A stretch of 64,000 nt of DNA from Setophaga petechia (lineage: Eukaryota > Chordata > Aves > Passeriformes > Parulidae). Every line of letters begins with the position of its first letter. The first letter of the stretch is position 1. Positions 25,560-34,108 of this stretch are shown one piece after another. The stretch spans positions 21,254,501 through 21,318,500 of the forward strand of contig JANCRA010000017.1 in NCBI GenBank assembly GCA_024362935.1, read 5' to 3'. A model generated the notes under the pieces. It made no database searches. It had not been told where the DNA came from and saw only the letters and a program-made list of their open reading frames with translations. The position numbers and the translations under genes are program-made.

Positions 25560-28500
25560 TGGCTGCTTTCCATTAGGTGAAGGCTTTATAACATCAGGGT
25601 TCAGGACTTTGCTGGGCCGACCTCGTGGCTCCCCGGGTCAGGCATCCCAGGGATGGGATCCAGGGATGGAATCCTCCCCAGGATGTGCAGGGAGCTCCCT
25701 GTCCCTGCCAGAGAAGCAGGGAGGTGTTGCAGTGCTGATGCCTGACATGGTCGGGCCTTCAGTCAGGCTGGAAGGTCCCCTTTGAGAAGATGAAGTCCCA
25801 GGAGATGGTCACCAGGGTGGGCAGTGTGTCCTGGCGTCCTGACTAGGCTGGGTTGAGGCCCTTAGAATTGGTGTTGAGGGCAGGCCCTGAGCGCTTCCTG
25901 GCACTTGGGTGGAGCCAGGCACATGGGGCTCCTGCAGTTGTAAGCACCAGTTTAGGCAACCAACATCTACAGTCACCCACTACTAACCAAGAAAGCATGT
26001 TGTCTGTGTTTAGAGTGTATTAATGCCCACTCATCCTGTGTTTCACATGTAAATTTTCAGTTTTGCATGACACGGTGCTCCTTTGCATGTTGATAGTGCT
26101 TTAAAACCAGGACAGAGGGGGTACTGCATTAATCTCAGGACTAACACTGAAATGGGGTTTAGAATTGTGGATTTAATTGACTTGGTGATAAAAATCATCA
26201 GTCTCTCACACTCATCTTCTCTTTCTTTGCATATTCATTGTAGAGGATGTCTTATATCTTAAAGGTAAGGGTAGATACATCTCTTTGGCTCGTCGTGGCA
26301 CAGAATGCTTGTTTCTGTTAATGCTTCTTGTGCTTGCATGACCCTTATTTTCCTTGTTGTATCAGTAAGTTATTGTCAGAGTCAGTAGCAGCTGGCAAAT
26401 ATATTTTAAGATAACTCTCGGAAAGGATTTAGTGTTATGGTACTTAAACCTCCTGGTATGCCTCTTCTCCTTTAAATCCCTATCGCATGTAACCTACTAA
26501 TACTCCAATTCTTTCCAAATCAGCAAGGCTTTTAACTGACTGAAGGAGATAAAAACTTGTGTTTCTTACTCATGGAGTCAGAGCAAACACTAACTTTATG
26601 TATGTTTGTCTCTTCTCTGTGTATATTTGTGTATGGGATTTATACTCTCAAACTGTGGGCATTTAGAAGCAGAGCTATTTGCCAACTCTTTTATATTAGT
26701 AATTAAGTCAATGAGTAAGCCACATTTTAGGGTTTTCCTGCACAGACCACAGAGTTTGTAAGCATCTAAAAGTGCTATGAATGTATTTGAATTCTTTGGC
26801 TAAAGGATTTTAGAGAAGAGCTGCATTTACTAGAGGAGCCTGTCCTGGCCCAAACCTGCAGGTGCAATTCCCACTGCTGCTCCAGGGAGCAGTGGGTACA
26901 TGTGAAGGGCAAAACCTATCATTTTCCCCAACTTTGTCACTGTCTGCTTTGTAGCTTTCTAAAGTGTTGTGTGTAGCATGGGTAGCTGCATCCATCTGTG
27001 CTGCTCCACTGTTCCAACTGCCTTTGCTTCTGATTAAACACAAGAGTCTGTTTCTCTGTAGGATTCTAGCAAAAGTCCAAAAACAATGAAGAAGTTTCTT
27101 CCAAAAAGGAAAACTGAGAGAAAACCATCTGATGAAGAGTTTGTTATTCGGAAAAGTAAGTGTTGCCCAGAGATGCTTTGGCTGCCCCATCCCTGGAAGT
27201 GTTCAAGGCCAGGTTGGATGGGGCTTGGAGCAATGTGGTCGAGTGGAAGGTGTCCCTGCCCATGGCAGAGATTGGGACTAGATGATCTTTAACCCCCACC
27301 ATTCTGTGATGCTATTTTTCTTTCGTTTCTGGAGATTTCTGTGTTCTCAGTGATCTTCATGGGACTTTGGAAACACCCTTTCTTGCAGTGCAGGATGTAA
27401 CAGGATGCTCTCACTCTGAGCCTGGGTGCTCCTGAGCATGGGAGACTTCTGGAAGTGTACGGGTCCTCAGCCTCTGACAGATTTCTCCTCCCCTCCCAGT
27501 TATGACTGCTAGACATGCCACCACCCTCTCTGTGATTGCTAGCACAAGGTCATGGGTTGTGGGTGGTCTTATTCTGAGTATGAAGCCAAGGAACTACTTC
27601 CAAGTAGTTAAAAACTGCATTAAACTGCACATCAAGAGTCAACAAAATATGTCTGACAGCTGGGACAAACCCTTACCTGGCCATGCCACCATGTCCTAGA
27701 ACAGTATCCATGGGAAATTAGGAAACAAAAAGGTCCCCATCCCAATAGGGATGTTCACCTGCCAAGAGGGGTGTCCTGAGAACTCCCTAGAGCCCACCTG
27801 GGGCACACCTTGGTGGCTTTACACGAAAGGCCATGGTCAGGCCGTGGTCATGCTGCCATGCTCAGCTCCAGGATTAGCTCTCTCCCTTGAGAAGATGGCA
27901 CTGAGTGGAGGCTGGAAATTAACACTTCATGTTTCCAAGTTCTGCTCTGGTGCTGCTGTACCAGAACTCCCACACTAGGGTTGCTTTGCCTGCCCATCTC
28001 CTGGTGCTGCCTGCACCCAAAGTAGGGCATCACCCCCTGAGTTTTGCCAAGATGAGCAACTAGAGATAAGTTTTCACACTATTTGTTCATGGTATTTGAT
28101 TCCTGAAAATGTAAAGGACCCCAAAACAGATTGGCCACAGTCCCAGAGGCAGTAAGCCAAAGAAACAGCATGATCTCTTAAGGGGCTTGGGAGCAAAGGC
28201 TGGGAGACCAAGGCCAGAGTACCTTGGTTTTTATGCATGCTATTGTTTGCAATGTTTTACAGGTACTGCTGCACTGGAGGAGGATGCTCAGATCCTGAAG
28301 GTGATCGAGGCATACTGTACTGGGGCAGGCTTCCAGCAAGCTCTCAGCTCAGGTGGGCGCACAAACACATTATTTAGTTCCTACTCTGCCCACAACACTG
28401 ATAACCCCTTTGGGAAAAACCAGGCGTTGCATCGTACAGCAACGAGACCCGTGCTAGGAAACTGTAGTGTTCAATCTTTGAGATAAGGAAGCTTCATCTG

Positions 28501-31068
28501 CCTAGTGGTTTACTTGCCATTGTTTTTCTCCTAAACACAGAGAATGAAGCAGGTAGGAGGGCAGATGAGACGCTGCTATTTCACCAGTGATTACCTGATG
28601 ATAATCTCAGGTTGCTTATAGCTTTAGAAAGGAAGCATGAGTATTATCTCTCAATCAGCTGTGTGTTTAAGAACAACCTGCTTCATAAGAACCTATCTAA
28701 CATCTTCACCTCTGGAAATACAACTATTTATCATTGCTGGTGAGATGTCAGCCAATTAAATCTCTGAAATTTCAAATAATGGTACATATAAAAAAGGGAG
28801 GCCGTGGTTCTTTGGGGAGCTCTTGACCCTGGTCAAATGGTTTCATTTATAAGTCATGATGTAACTTTAGATGCAGTAAGTACTCTTGGAAATTTTCCAC
28901 TTGTGGCTGTAGCTCTGGGTTAGTGGGATGTAGCTGGCATCTCCAGTCTGCCCCAGGCTGATGGTGGAGCAGGAAGAATGAGAGCTTCTGTCTCTGATGT
29001 AGCATGGGCACCAGGGAAGATTACCCCTTTTTCTCCCTCATGAATATTTCTTGTACACAGGCTCCCGTAAAGACTCCATTCCCCAAGTCCTTCTTCCTGA
29101 GGAAGAGAAAATCATCATAGAGGAGACACGAAGCAATGGCCAGACAGTCACCGAGGAAAAGTGAGTGTGGCTGCTCTCCACTTGCAGATAGATCCCTGAG
29201 TCGCTTTTTGGAAGGGCATTAAAAATTATGCCCTCTCCTTCTGTGCCTCCACAGAGGAGCAGGCCTGGTGTCATTGTGCTGCCTTAGTTCTGGCAAAGAA
29301 CCACCAGACAATTCCAACGGCTACTTTGTCCCTTTTAAGGACAGGGCCACCCTCCCAGCTGTCCTGACATGGCTGTATTCCTCTGGGAGTCTGGATCCCC
29401 ATTTTATGGCTTATCCAGATGTAGGATAACGGGGTCAGTGAGGACAGAGCCAAACAAATGGCTCTAATTTTTTAAACTACTGATGTACTGAGCTGTTGCT
29501 GCCCCTCGGGAGCCTGCCTGGCACCTGCCTGTGAGTGCTCCCAGCCTGTTCTGTAACTTGCACATCTGGATGACTGTGTTGAGCCCCTCCCTTTCCAGCC
29601 CAGTCAGTGTGTTCCTTTCACATTTGATTTTTTTGCAGCACAGCCCTGGCATTTCCACCTTTAAAGTCATTGTTATTTATTGCCATAGCATAAACAAGGA
29701 AGCCAAAGCCACAGACCTTTGCTGATAACTCAAAGCAGAACAAGGTACCAAGGTTTGAGAAGAGAGCCCTGAGTTTTGGACCAGTGGCATATAAATGCTC
29801 CTAGGCTGTGTTTCCAGAGTCCCCTCCCAGGCAGCAGCCTGATGCTTGGGAAGCAGAATTTGGCTGCAACTTTCCTGTCAGCACCTCGCATGCTATCACT
29901 GTTTTCCTGCACACCAACACTAATTTCTTTTTTCTTTAATTTATTTTTTCAGAAGCCTTGTTGATACAGTTTATGCACTGAAAGATGAAGTCAAAGAGCT
30001 GAAGCAGGTAATTTGGGTGGGATTGTTTGTGCTGGGAATTGAGTGACAGCCAACCAGTTTGTGCTGGATCATTTTCAGCTGGTTGGTGCCAGGAAAAGTC
30101 ATGCTGATGCTGGTCCAATCCTGCAAATTCCTGAATGAGCATTAGTGTTTTTCTGGTTTACCTTCCTGAGTCACAGAATCATAGAATCTTTAAGGTTGTA
30201 AAAGACCTCTGGGATCATGGAGTTCAACCATCGACCCAGCACCACCACTATGTTCACCACTAAAGCATGTCCTGAAGTGCCATACCTACACATTCTGTGA
30301 ACACTCTCAGGAATGGTGACTCTACTACTTCCCTGGGCAGACTGTTCCAGTGTTTGTCAACCCTTTCCATGAAGAAACTTTTCCTAATTGCCAACATAAA
30401 CCTTCCCTGGTGCAGCCAGAGACCGCTTCCTCTCATCCTCCATGCTTGAGTGCTAGAGAAAGCAGGAGGGAAGGAGGAGCTGGTCTTTGTGGTAACATGA
30501 AAAACTTTTCCCCCATTCCAAAAGCTCTTTCAACTTGACCGTTCATTTTATAGGGGTCTGGTGAACACCAGTTCTTATAGACTCAGAGGAAATATGTCTT
30601 CTTCCCTCCAGTCCCAAGTCTGGTGGTGGGAGAAACCATCAGAGGGGAAAAGGGTTCTTCAACCCAAGATAAAATTAGGTATCAGGGAGGATGTTTCTGT
30701 CTGCCCAAAGTCAGGGAACTTCTGTGCAGGTCTGTGAGGTAGTAAGACTCTGTTTGGGTTACTCGTGGTCTGATCCACTTACGTTCTTCATCCTCACAAA
30801 CTCCTATCAAATGTCTCTGTTATTTCATCACCTCTGAGGCATCAGGCAGCAGATGCATGGCAGTACCTCATTGCATAAAGTGCATGGGCATAACTGCATC
30901 TTTATTCCTTTGGTTTTCACCTTGCAGGAAAACAAAAGGATGAAACAGTGTTTGGAGGAAGAGCTTAAATCCAGGAAGGACTTGGAGAAGCTGGTGAGAA
31001 GGCTGCTGAAACAGACAGATGAGTGTGGCAGGGAGGACACCGGGCGCAAGTCGTCCCTGATTGCTTGA
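3115..31068 (+). CDS. ARHGEF6: ARHGEF6 (alpha-PIX/Cool-2), Rac1/Cdc42 guanine nucleotide exchange factor; N-terminus missing
   Basis: Twenty exons join in perfect phase: 3115-3199, 7812-7939, 8350-8551, 11084-11154, 12669-12763, 13430-13525, 14347-14469, 15758-15896, 17767-17826, 19930-20076, 20941-21027, 22002-22080, 22957-23090, 23370-23495, 26244-26264, 27062-27155, 28263-28352, 29061-29160, 29953-30007 and 30928-31068. They give 690 residues plus stop, aligning with human alpha-PIX from residue ~84 to the end. Order: end of the CH domain, Ser-rich linker, SH3 (~78-136), DH (~158-338), PH (~360-465), Pro-rich and basic linker, GIT-binding segment (around [14 protein letters not shown]) and C-terminal coiled coil (~630-675). 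In the family, SH3 binds PAK, DH-PH loads GTP on Rac/Cdc42, and the C-terminus joins GIT proteins in focal-adhesion and leukocyte signalling complexes. ARHGEF7 is the paralogue, but the neighbouring CD40LG and the close residue match favour ARHGEF6. About 83 N-terminal residues are not encoded here. Confidence 0.96.
3200..7811 (+). other. ARHGEF6 intron (4.6 kb)
   Basis: No additional exon was recognised. It contains an AT-rich low-complexity patch around 4165-4260 (TA/TAATA repeats), followed at 4308-4342 by a short CA/TG-rich stretch. No transposable element could be named with confidence. Confidence 0.7.
4163..4342. repeat. AT-rich low-complexity and TG-rich microsatellite patch
   Basis: Irregular TATATA/TAATAATA runs at about 4165-4262 are followed by alternating ACACATATGTGTGCATGTG-type sequence at 4310-4340. 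This is simple sequence within an ARHGEF6 intron. Confidence 0.6.
7812..7939 (+). CDS. ARHGEF6: ARHGEF6 exon: Ser/Thr-rich linker between CH and SH3
   Basis: Acceptor CCCCAG. It encodes [10 protein letters not shown]...RRQSKPV, one residue longer than the human linker (DQLSERPC...RQSKTV). It enters with two bases of the Asp codon and ends in phase 0 before GAG-ATG of the next exon. The donor is weak: GTACCC at 7940, with an alternative in-frame GTGGTA at 7937 that would drop the last Val. Confidence 0.92.
8350..8551 (+). CDS. ARHGEF6: ARHGEF6 exon: SH3 domain
   Basis: Acceptor CCTTAG, donor GTAAGC. It begins Glu-Met-Thr-Glu-Asn-Gly and carries the whole SH3: an ALYDY-like KARFNF strand, an acidic RT loop, [10 protein letters not shown] with the ligand-binding Trp pair, and the PSNYV motif. 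In PIX proteins this SH3 binds a Pro/Arg motif of PAK kinases. The Met codon at 8353 matches human Met155, which as I recall is the start of a recorded short human isoform, and parallels the start of CH-less beta-PIX. Confidence 0.97.
10483..10502. repeat. Short (GT)n microsatellite
   Basis: Alternating GT, interrupted once by GC, in an ARHGEF6 intron. Confidence 0.6.
10919..10940. repeat. Poly(T) tract, 22 bases
   Basis: Uninterrupted T run in an ARHGEF6 intron upstream of the 11084 exon. It is simple sequence, or the A-tail of a degraded antisense retroelement, but no element body was recognised to its left. Confidence 0.7.
11084..11154 (+). CDS. ARHGEF6: ARHGEF6 exon: SH3-DH linker
   Basis: Acceptor TGTACAG, donor GTAAGT. 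It encodes (D)[10 protein letters not shown]...MTKNYYPV, matching human RPLSPKAVKG...LTKNYYTV. It enters phase 1 and ends phase 0. Confidence 0.94.
11356..11694 (-). mobile_element. Antisense solo-LTR-like sequence of an endogenous retrovirus
   Basis: On the - strand this block has a compact LTR promoter layout: CCAAT at about 11486-11490, a TATA-like GCATAAAAG at 11432-11440, then AATAAA at 11411-11416 only ~20 bases downstream, with R/U5-like sequence to about 11356. A polyadenylation signal directly behind the TATA box, ahead of R, is a known trait of avian alpharetroviral LTRs. The - strand sequence just beyond 11356 reads CA-AA-TGGCTC, as a primer-binding site would begin. Both ends are approximate, and no clear target-site duplication or retroviral gene was found. 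It lies within an ARHGEF6 intron in the opposite direction to the gene. Confidence 0.55.
12669..12763 (+). CDS. ARHGEF6: ARHGEF6 exon: start of DH (RhoGEF) domain
   Basis: Acceptor CCCTAG, donor GTAAGA. It encodes [20 protein letters not shown]...SCD(K), the first conserved helix of the DH fold, in which the Glu and the DY/EY pair contact switch I of the GTPase in family structures. Phase 0 in, phase 2 out. Confidence 0.95.
13430..13525 (+). CDS. ARHGEF6: ARHGEF6 exon: DH domain, second segment
   Basis: Acceptor CTTGTAG, donor GTAAGT. It encodes [21 protein letters not shown]...EEVA(K), aligning with human LSTVEVTSLLGNFEEVCTFQQ. Phase 2 in, phase 2 out. Confidence 0.95.
14347..14469 (+). CDS. 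ARHGEF6: ARHGEF6 exon: DH domain, third segment
   Basis: Acceptor CTGTAG, donor GTAAGT. It encodes [19 protein letters not shown]...[15 protein letters not shown](S), close to human FPENQHKVGGCLLSLMPHF. Phase 2 in, phase 2 out. Confidence 0.96.
14470..15757 (+). other. ARHGEF6 intron (1.3 kb)
   Basis: No exon or named repeat. The part at 15280-15700 is locally GC-richer and open in several frames, but shows no codon pattern or family match. The acceptor tract at 15729-15757 is a long T-rich run ending TTATAG. Confidence 0.6.
15758..15896 (+). CDS. ARHGEF6: ARHGEF6 exon: DH domain, GTPase-binding helix
   Basis: Acceptor TTATAG, donor GTAGGG. It encodes (S)[20 protein letters not shown]...[12 protein letters not shown]. 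The VTLLQEL helix is the most conserved DH segment in PIX proteins; substitution of its Leu pair is the standard GEF-dead change in the family. Phase 2 in, phase 0 out. Confidence 0.97.
15897..17766 (+). other. ARHGEF6 intron (1.9 kb)
   Basis: No exon or named repeat. Close to the acceptor, at about 17691-17722, a 15-base unit (ATGCTCAGGGTGGGT) occurs twice in near tandem, followed by a (GCT)n-like run. Confidence 0.6.
17767..17826 (+). CDS. ARHGEF6: ARHGEF6 exon: DH domain, 60 nt
   Basis: Acceptor CACTAG, donor GTAGGT. It encodes [20 protein letters not shown], aligned with human DTHPDHQDILKAIVAFKTLM. Phase 0 at both ends, so its skipping would keep frame but remove a DH helix. Confidence 0.93.
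17827..19929 (+). other. ARHGEF6 intron (2.1 kb)
   Basis: Plain intronic DNA; no exon, LTR or CR1 copy recognised on either strand. Confidence 0.6.
19930..20076 (+). CDS. ARHGEF6: ARHGEF6 exon: end of DH and start of PH domain
   Basis: Acceptor TTCCCAG, donor GTGAGT. It encodes [20 protein letters not shown]...[12 protein letters not shown]; the basic RKRKQ element closes the DH helix bundle, and GNVIYMSQV enters the PH fold. Phase 0 at both ends. Human has one residue fewer difference-free region here: YGAC replaces SGGS. Confidence 0.96.
20941..21027 (+). CDS. ARHGEF6: ARHGEF6 exon: PH domain core strands
   Basis: Acceptor CCCCCAG, donor GTAGGC. It encodes [20 protein letters not shown]...MSGFIYQ, nearly identical to human alpha-PIX. 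Phase 0 at both ends. Confidence 0.97.
22002..22080 (+). CDS. ARHGEF6: ARHGEF6 exon: PH domain, middle strands
   Basis: Acceptor CTGCCAG, donor GTCAGT. It encodes [26 protein letters not shown]; human has GKIPIAGTVVTRLDEIEGND. Phase 0 in, phase 1 out. Confidence 0.94.
22695..22805 (+). mobile_element. CR1 LINE 3' end (sense)
   Basis: The text GATGTGCTTTAGTGGTG, then TTAATGGTTGGACTTGATGAT, CTTTTCCAACC and a terminal repeated ATGATTCTTA-type unit is the diagnostic 3' end of avian CR1. The repeat ends at about 22805, inside an ARHGEF6 intron, in the same direction as the gene. Confidence 0.85.
22957..23090 (+). CDS. ARHGEF6: ARHGEF6 exon: PH C-terminal helix and Ser-rich linker
   Basis: Acceptor GCCACAG, donor GTAAGT. 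It encodes (G)[20 protein letters not shown]...TKGTCS. The Trp in DLHEWL is the conserved Trp of the PH-domain C-terminal helix. Phase 1 in, phase 0 out. Confidence 0.95.
23370..23495 (+). CDS. ARHGEF6: ARHGEF6 exon: proline-rich linker after PH
   Basis: Acceptor TTCTCAG, donor GTAATA. It encodes [21 protein letters not shown]...[16 protein letters not shown], strongly conserved with human ([20 protein letters not shown]). It contains several PxxP elements. Phase 0 at both ends. Confidence 0.96.
23496..26243 (+). other. ARHGEF6 intron (2.7 kb)
   Basis: No exon recognised. It contains a run of 28 T at 25529-25556. The rest is ordinary intronic sequence with a GC-richer patch around 25610-25930. 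Confidence 0.6.
25529..25556. repeat. Poly(T) tract, 28 bases
   Basis: Uninterrupted T run in an ARHGEF6 intron. It may be the A-tail of an antisense processed insertion, but the flanking sequence on either side does not read as a cDNA or named repeat. Confidence 0.75.
26244..26264 (+). CDS. ARHGEF6: ARHGEF6 microexon, 21 nt
   Basis: Acceptor CATTGTAG, donor GTAAGG. It encodes exactly RMSYILK, which in human alpha-PIX lies between SYKE and [12 protein letters not shown]. Phase 0 at both ends, so it can be skipped without frame change. It is isolated by introns of 2.7 and 0.8 kb and far too short for ORF-based detection; it was found by filling the gap in the protein alignment. Confidence 0.92.
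27062..27155 (+). CDS. ARHGEF6: ARHGEF6 exon: basic linker
   Basis: Acceptor CTGTAG, donor GTAAGT. It encodes [20 protein letters not shown]...DEEFVIRK, a strongly basic stretch shared with human. Phase 0 in, phase 1 out. A CR1 repeat begins only about 10 bases after its donor. Confidence 0.95.
27163..27312 (+). mobile_element. CR1 LINE 3' end (sense), abutting an exon donor
   Basis: TGGCTGCCCCATCCCTGGAA, then TTCAAGGCCAGGTTGGATGG, GCTTGGAGCA, GGTGTCCCTGCCCATGGCAG and GATGATCTTTAA is the standard avian CR1 3' UTR. The terminal unit is ATTCTGTGATGCTAT. The recognisable repeat starts within about 10 bases of the splice donor at 27156. Confidence 0.9.
28263..28352 (+). CDS. ARHGEF6: ARHGEF6 exon: GIT-binding region
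   Basis: Acceptor TTTACAG, donor GTGGGC. It encodes (S)[20 protein letters not shown]...QQALSS. The [14 protein letters not shown] segment matches the core of the GIT-binding domain of PIX proteins and is almost invariant with human. Phase 1 in, phase 1 out. Confidence 0.96.
29061..29160 (+). CDS. ARHGEF6: ARHGEF6 exon: acidic pre-coiled-coil segment
   Basis: Acceptor TACACAG, donor GTGAGT. It encodes (G)[19 protein letters not shown]...[10 protein letters not shown](K). Phase 1 in, phase 2 out. Confidence 0.95.
29953..30007 (+). CDS. ARHGEF6: ARHGEF6 exon: start of coiled coil
   Basis: Acceptor TTTTTCAG, donor GTAATT. It encodes (K)[18 protein letters not shown], with heptad-like hydrophobic spacing. 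Phase 2 in, phase 0 out. Confidence 0.95.
30172..30445 (-). mobile_element. CR1 LINE 3' end (antisense)
   Basis: ACAGAATCATAGAATCTTTA is the reversed terminal unit, followed by a diverged GGTTGTAAAAGACCTCTGGG, AGTTCAACC, ATGTTCACCACTAAA, GACTGTTCCAGTGTTTG and CCATGAAGAAACTTTTCCTA. This order matches reverse-oriented CR1. It lies in the last ARHGEF6 intron, antisense to the gene. The left end is sharp; the right end is approximate. Confidence 0.92.
30928..31068 (+). CDS. ARHGEF6: ARHGEF6 last coding exon: coiled coil and C-terminus
   Basis: Acceptor CTTGCAG; stop TGA at 31066-31068. It encodes [20 protein letters not shown]...[10 protein letters not shown] and ends KSSLIA. In PIX proteins this coiled coil drives multimerisation. 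The end differs from human (SILP) and lacks the beta-PIX PDZ-ligand ending. Phase 0 in. Confidence 0.96.
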   Translation, partial: ENKRMKQCLEEELKSRKDLEKLVRRLLKQTDECGREDTGRKSSLIA

Positions 31069-31186
31069 ATTCATGGAGAAGCTGCTGGCAGTAGTGTGTG
31101 ACCTCAGGTGTATTTTTGGGAAGTGGAACTGGATCCTTTGCCTCTTCTTGCTCCTTATTTTGTTGGTTTGGGGTATTTTGTTACCC

Positions 31187-31226
31187 AAAAAAAAAAAAAA
31201 AAAAACCAAACCAACAAAAAACCAAA
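31187..31226. repeat. A-rich low-complexity tract in the 3' UTR
   Basis: Nineteen consecutive A (31187-31205) are followed by CCAAACC/CAAAAAACC units. It could act as an internal oligo(dT) priming site and create false transcript ends. Confidence 0.7.
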
Positions 31227-33270
31227 AAAGTCATAGAGAAAAAATAGTTTTTCTTCCATCCAGTAAGGAAATAAAGCAGAAACAATCAATCACAGCTGAA
31301 CCAGTAAGCAAGCAGTCCATGATTCACAATTCATCTGCAGCAACTAATACCTCATTGTACCTGCTACTGGGAGCAAATACAAACTCTGCTAGTGATTGTT
31401 GCTCACAAAGGCTTGGGCAGCAGTTTCCTAGAAGAAGCTTAAGCACTTTTTAATGCTTTCATTCTTTCCAAAAGCACCAGTACCTATTTATTGAATGAAA
31501 ACATTACTGAGGTGGTATTGAGCACAAACCAAAAAAGCACCATGCTTCTTTTTTCAGATAATCACAACTGGGGAAGATTTTCCCATCCATATTCTTTTTC
31601 CCCATTAGTTGACTGTAGCGAACTAGAGCCCAGCAATACTGTGGTTCCTGTGTGGCCTTGATACTGATTAAAATGTGCAATTAACATGAAGATGTTTGAA
31701 CTCCTTGGGGGAAGCCAGATCTGGAGCACCTGTCAGAGTGCATAGGAAGGTATTTTGCACAGTGCTGCCTCCTTTACAGCTCGTGATTAGTACAACAGGT
31801 AACTGCTGTTCTGCCCCCATCCCTTTTCTTATGCATGATGTAGAATTCCTGCCCCCTGCTTTGTTTTCACATTGAGTGTCCAGGTAGCCTAGAAGATGAT
31901 AATTTTGCTGTGCTTCCTCTTGCAGGACAGGCTTTTCTCCATATGAAATGTAAACACTGCTTGACAAAAAGAGCAACCCTAAATGTGCTGGTCCCCTGCT
32001 CCCTTCTGCCCACTTCATGCTTTCCATCGCTCCTTCCCAAAGGTTGGGAATGTTGCCAGTGGCCACTTCTCCCCACATCGCCCCACAGGGACTTTCTGCT
32101 AGGGAAAAGGAACTTTCTCTTGAGATAGGGAAGGTATTTATGCTTTGATAAGAGCGGGAACGCTCCTGAGGCAAGGATGTGCAACACCCTCCAGATCCCT
32201 GCACAGCTCCTTGAACACAGCATACAGGCAACATGCATATGTATCAGCTGTCCTTATCTTATTTGGTGTTATACCCTAGTTTAGAACTGGTGTTTTCCTT
32301 CCTTCCTTCCTTAACAGTATTATAAAAATAACCTTCTGTTAATTATGTCTTATTTATCTCACAGGGCAGCATGGTCCCAGGGTGTGCAGTGGCACCACAG
32401 CTCATTACAGTCACACCATTATGTTGGTTGTGAAGGACATTACAGAGGCAATAATTACAACTCTCTCCTTGCCATTAAAATTCAACCAGGACATTACAAA
32501 TAGTGTTTCGGGAGATACAGACTCCAAAACATCTCAAGGAGTGTAATAAGAAACCCTCTTTAAAGGGTTTCTAGAGCAAATTCTATTTCTAGAGCAAAAC
32601 AGAGGTCTGGTTACATTTGCCATCCCTGGAGCATCCCAGCCAGATAGCAGCTCCCCACATCCCTCCCTGGGCACACAGTTGAGTGATTTGGTCAGCAGTC
32701 AAGCCCTGCTGGGCTTGTGAGTTGTTTCCCAGGAGTGGGACCTTTGCTGCACTTCCTGCTGCTCAGGGAGGCCATGCCCAGACCCCTCGGTACTGCCTGG
32801 CCCTGCTGCCTGCTCCAAGCTGGCCTGGGGACTAGGCTGCTGACATGCAGAGCAAACCAAGGGCCACTGACCCTGCAGGGAGAGGGTGGAAATGTGTCCT
32901 CGCTGCCCCCAGGCTCAGTTGAAACCCGTGCTATGTACATATGCATGTTTGTGAGATGTAATGTGATGGAGGGCGCACTGGGACTTTTTGGATCAAGTGT
33001 TTGTCAAGAGCTAGAAGCCAAAAAAAGACAAGAAAATAAAAAAAAAAGGAAAAGAAGCCATGCCAGATGGACAGCAATGTTTCCATATTTACTTTGTTTA
33101 CAGTGCTTTGTAAATAGGTTCCAGTGAGTCTGTCTTTAGATGGATGTTGTGTCAGCTGCCTTCCAGTGTATCTTTGTCATGTAGGTTTATTTACTGTAAA
33201 CTACTTATGCAAGTTCAACTTTTCTAACATGTTTTTATTTTGAATAGTTTTTTAATTGATATTTTCAACA

Positions 33271-33276
33271 AATAAA
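33271..33276 (+). terminator. ARHGEF6 polyadenylation signal AATAAA
   Basis: Canonical hexamer 2.2 kb after the stop, preceded by T-rich sequence and followed by non-coding DNA. Confidence 0.8.
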
Positions 33277-33929
33277 GGATAAAAGTCACTTCTTAGCCCT
33301 TGGAGCTGCTTCCTGTGTTTCTGCCATGAAAGCAAAGCCAGTGCTTGCTCTGGGCATCGCTGATTCCCTCAAAATGCCATGGCAGCATCATACCTCTCTG
33401 ATTTACTGGTAGGAATCCTGGTGTGAAAGGTGATGCTGGCACTTGGACGGTTGCTCCCATTGTCATCCATACCTGCACTAGGCCAAGAGCACATGGTCCC
33501 AGGGCAAGAGATGCATTTCCATCCCTCAGGCCCCACGTGCACTCTCTTCACAAAGATGCTTTATGGAAAACAGACTGCTCTGCTGCACCAGGCAGTTGCT
33601 GTAGATAAGTGACTTCCTGCCTGTTTAAGATTTTATTTTTTTTTGTTAGTGTGTTTTTTTTCTGGCAATTAGGTGTGGTGACAGGATTTCCTTTGGTCTA
33701 CCACCACTTGGACGAGACGTCTCCTGCAGGCTGGGAGTTTTTTAACTCTTTGGTGGAGATGTGCCATGGTCTGTGGTCTCAGCCCACAGCAGAAGTGGAA
33801 GATCAAGGGCAGGAGGGCTGGACCCTCCTCTCCTTCTCCAAACACAGCCCTCAGAGTAGGAAAAATAACAAGGGAAAAAAGAAACACTAGCCTTGGGTGC
33901 ATCATGGAAAAACACTGAAGTCCAAATCT

Positions 33930-34075
33930 TCCAGAGGGCAGGCTTAAATGGGATATTAGAAAGCTTCATTCTTCCCTATGAGGGGGGTGAGGCCCTAGAA
34001 CAGGTTACCCAGAGAAGCTGTGGCTGCCCCATCCCTGGAAGGGTTCCAGGCCAGGTTGGATGTGGCTTGGAGCAT
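33930..34075 (+). mobile_element. CR1 LINE fragment (sense), truncated at its 3' side
   Basis: GGGATATTAGAAAG, then CTTCATTCTTCCCTATGAGG, GAGGCCCTAGAACAGGTTAC, CCAGAGAAGCTGTGGCTGCC and CCAGGCCAGGTTGGATG follow CR1 order, stopping at GGCTTGGAGCA. There it runs into TATATA simple sequence instead of the usual CR1 terminus. Confidence 0.85.
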
Positions 34076-34108
34076 ATATATAAAGCATGTATATATCTAT
34101 ATCTATTA
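34072..34108. repeat. TA-rich microsatellite at the broken CR1 end
   Basis: TATATATAAA...TATATATCTATATCTATT directly continues from the truncated CR1 copy. Confidence 0.6.

Larger units (their letters stand above)
31069..33295 (+). other. ARHGEF6 3' UTR
   Basis: About 2.2 kb from the stop codon to a canonical AATAAA at 33271-33276, so cleavage is expected near 33290-33300. It contains an A-rich tract at 31187-31226, a (TTCC)n run at 32295-32312, a perfect 8-bp stem (GAAACCCT/AGGGTTTC) at 32550-32571, and a 13-base direct repeat TTTCTAGAGCAAA at 32568 and near 32587. Earlier AATAAA hexamers, for example near 31268 and 33035, sit in A-rich contexts and are weaker end candidates. Confidence 0.8.
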
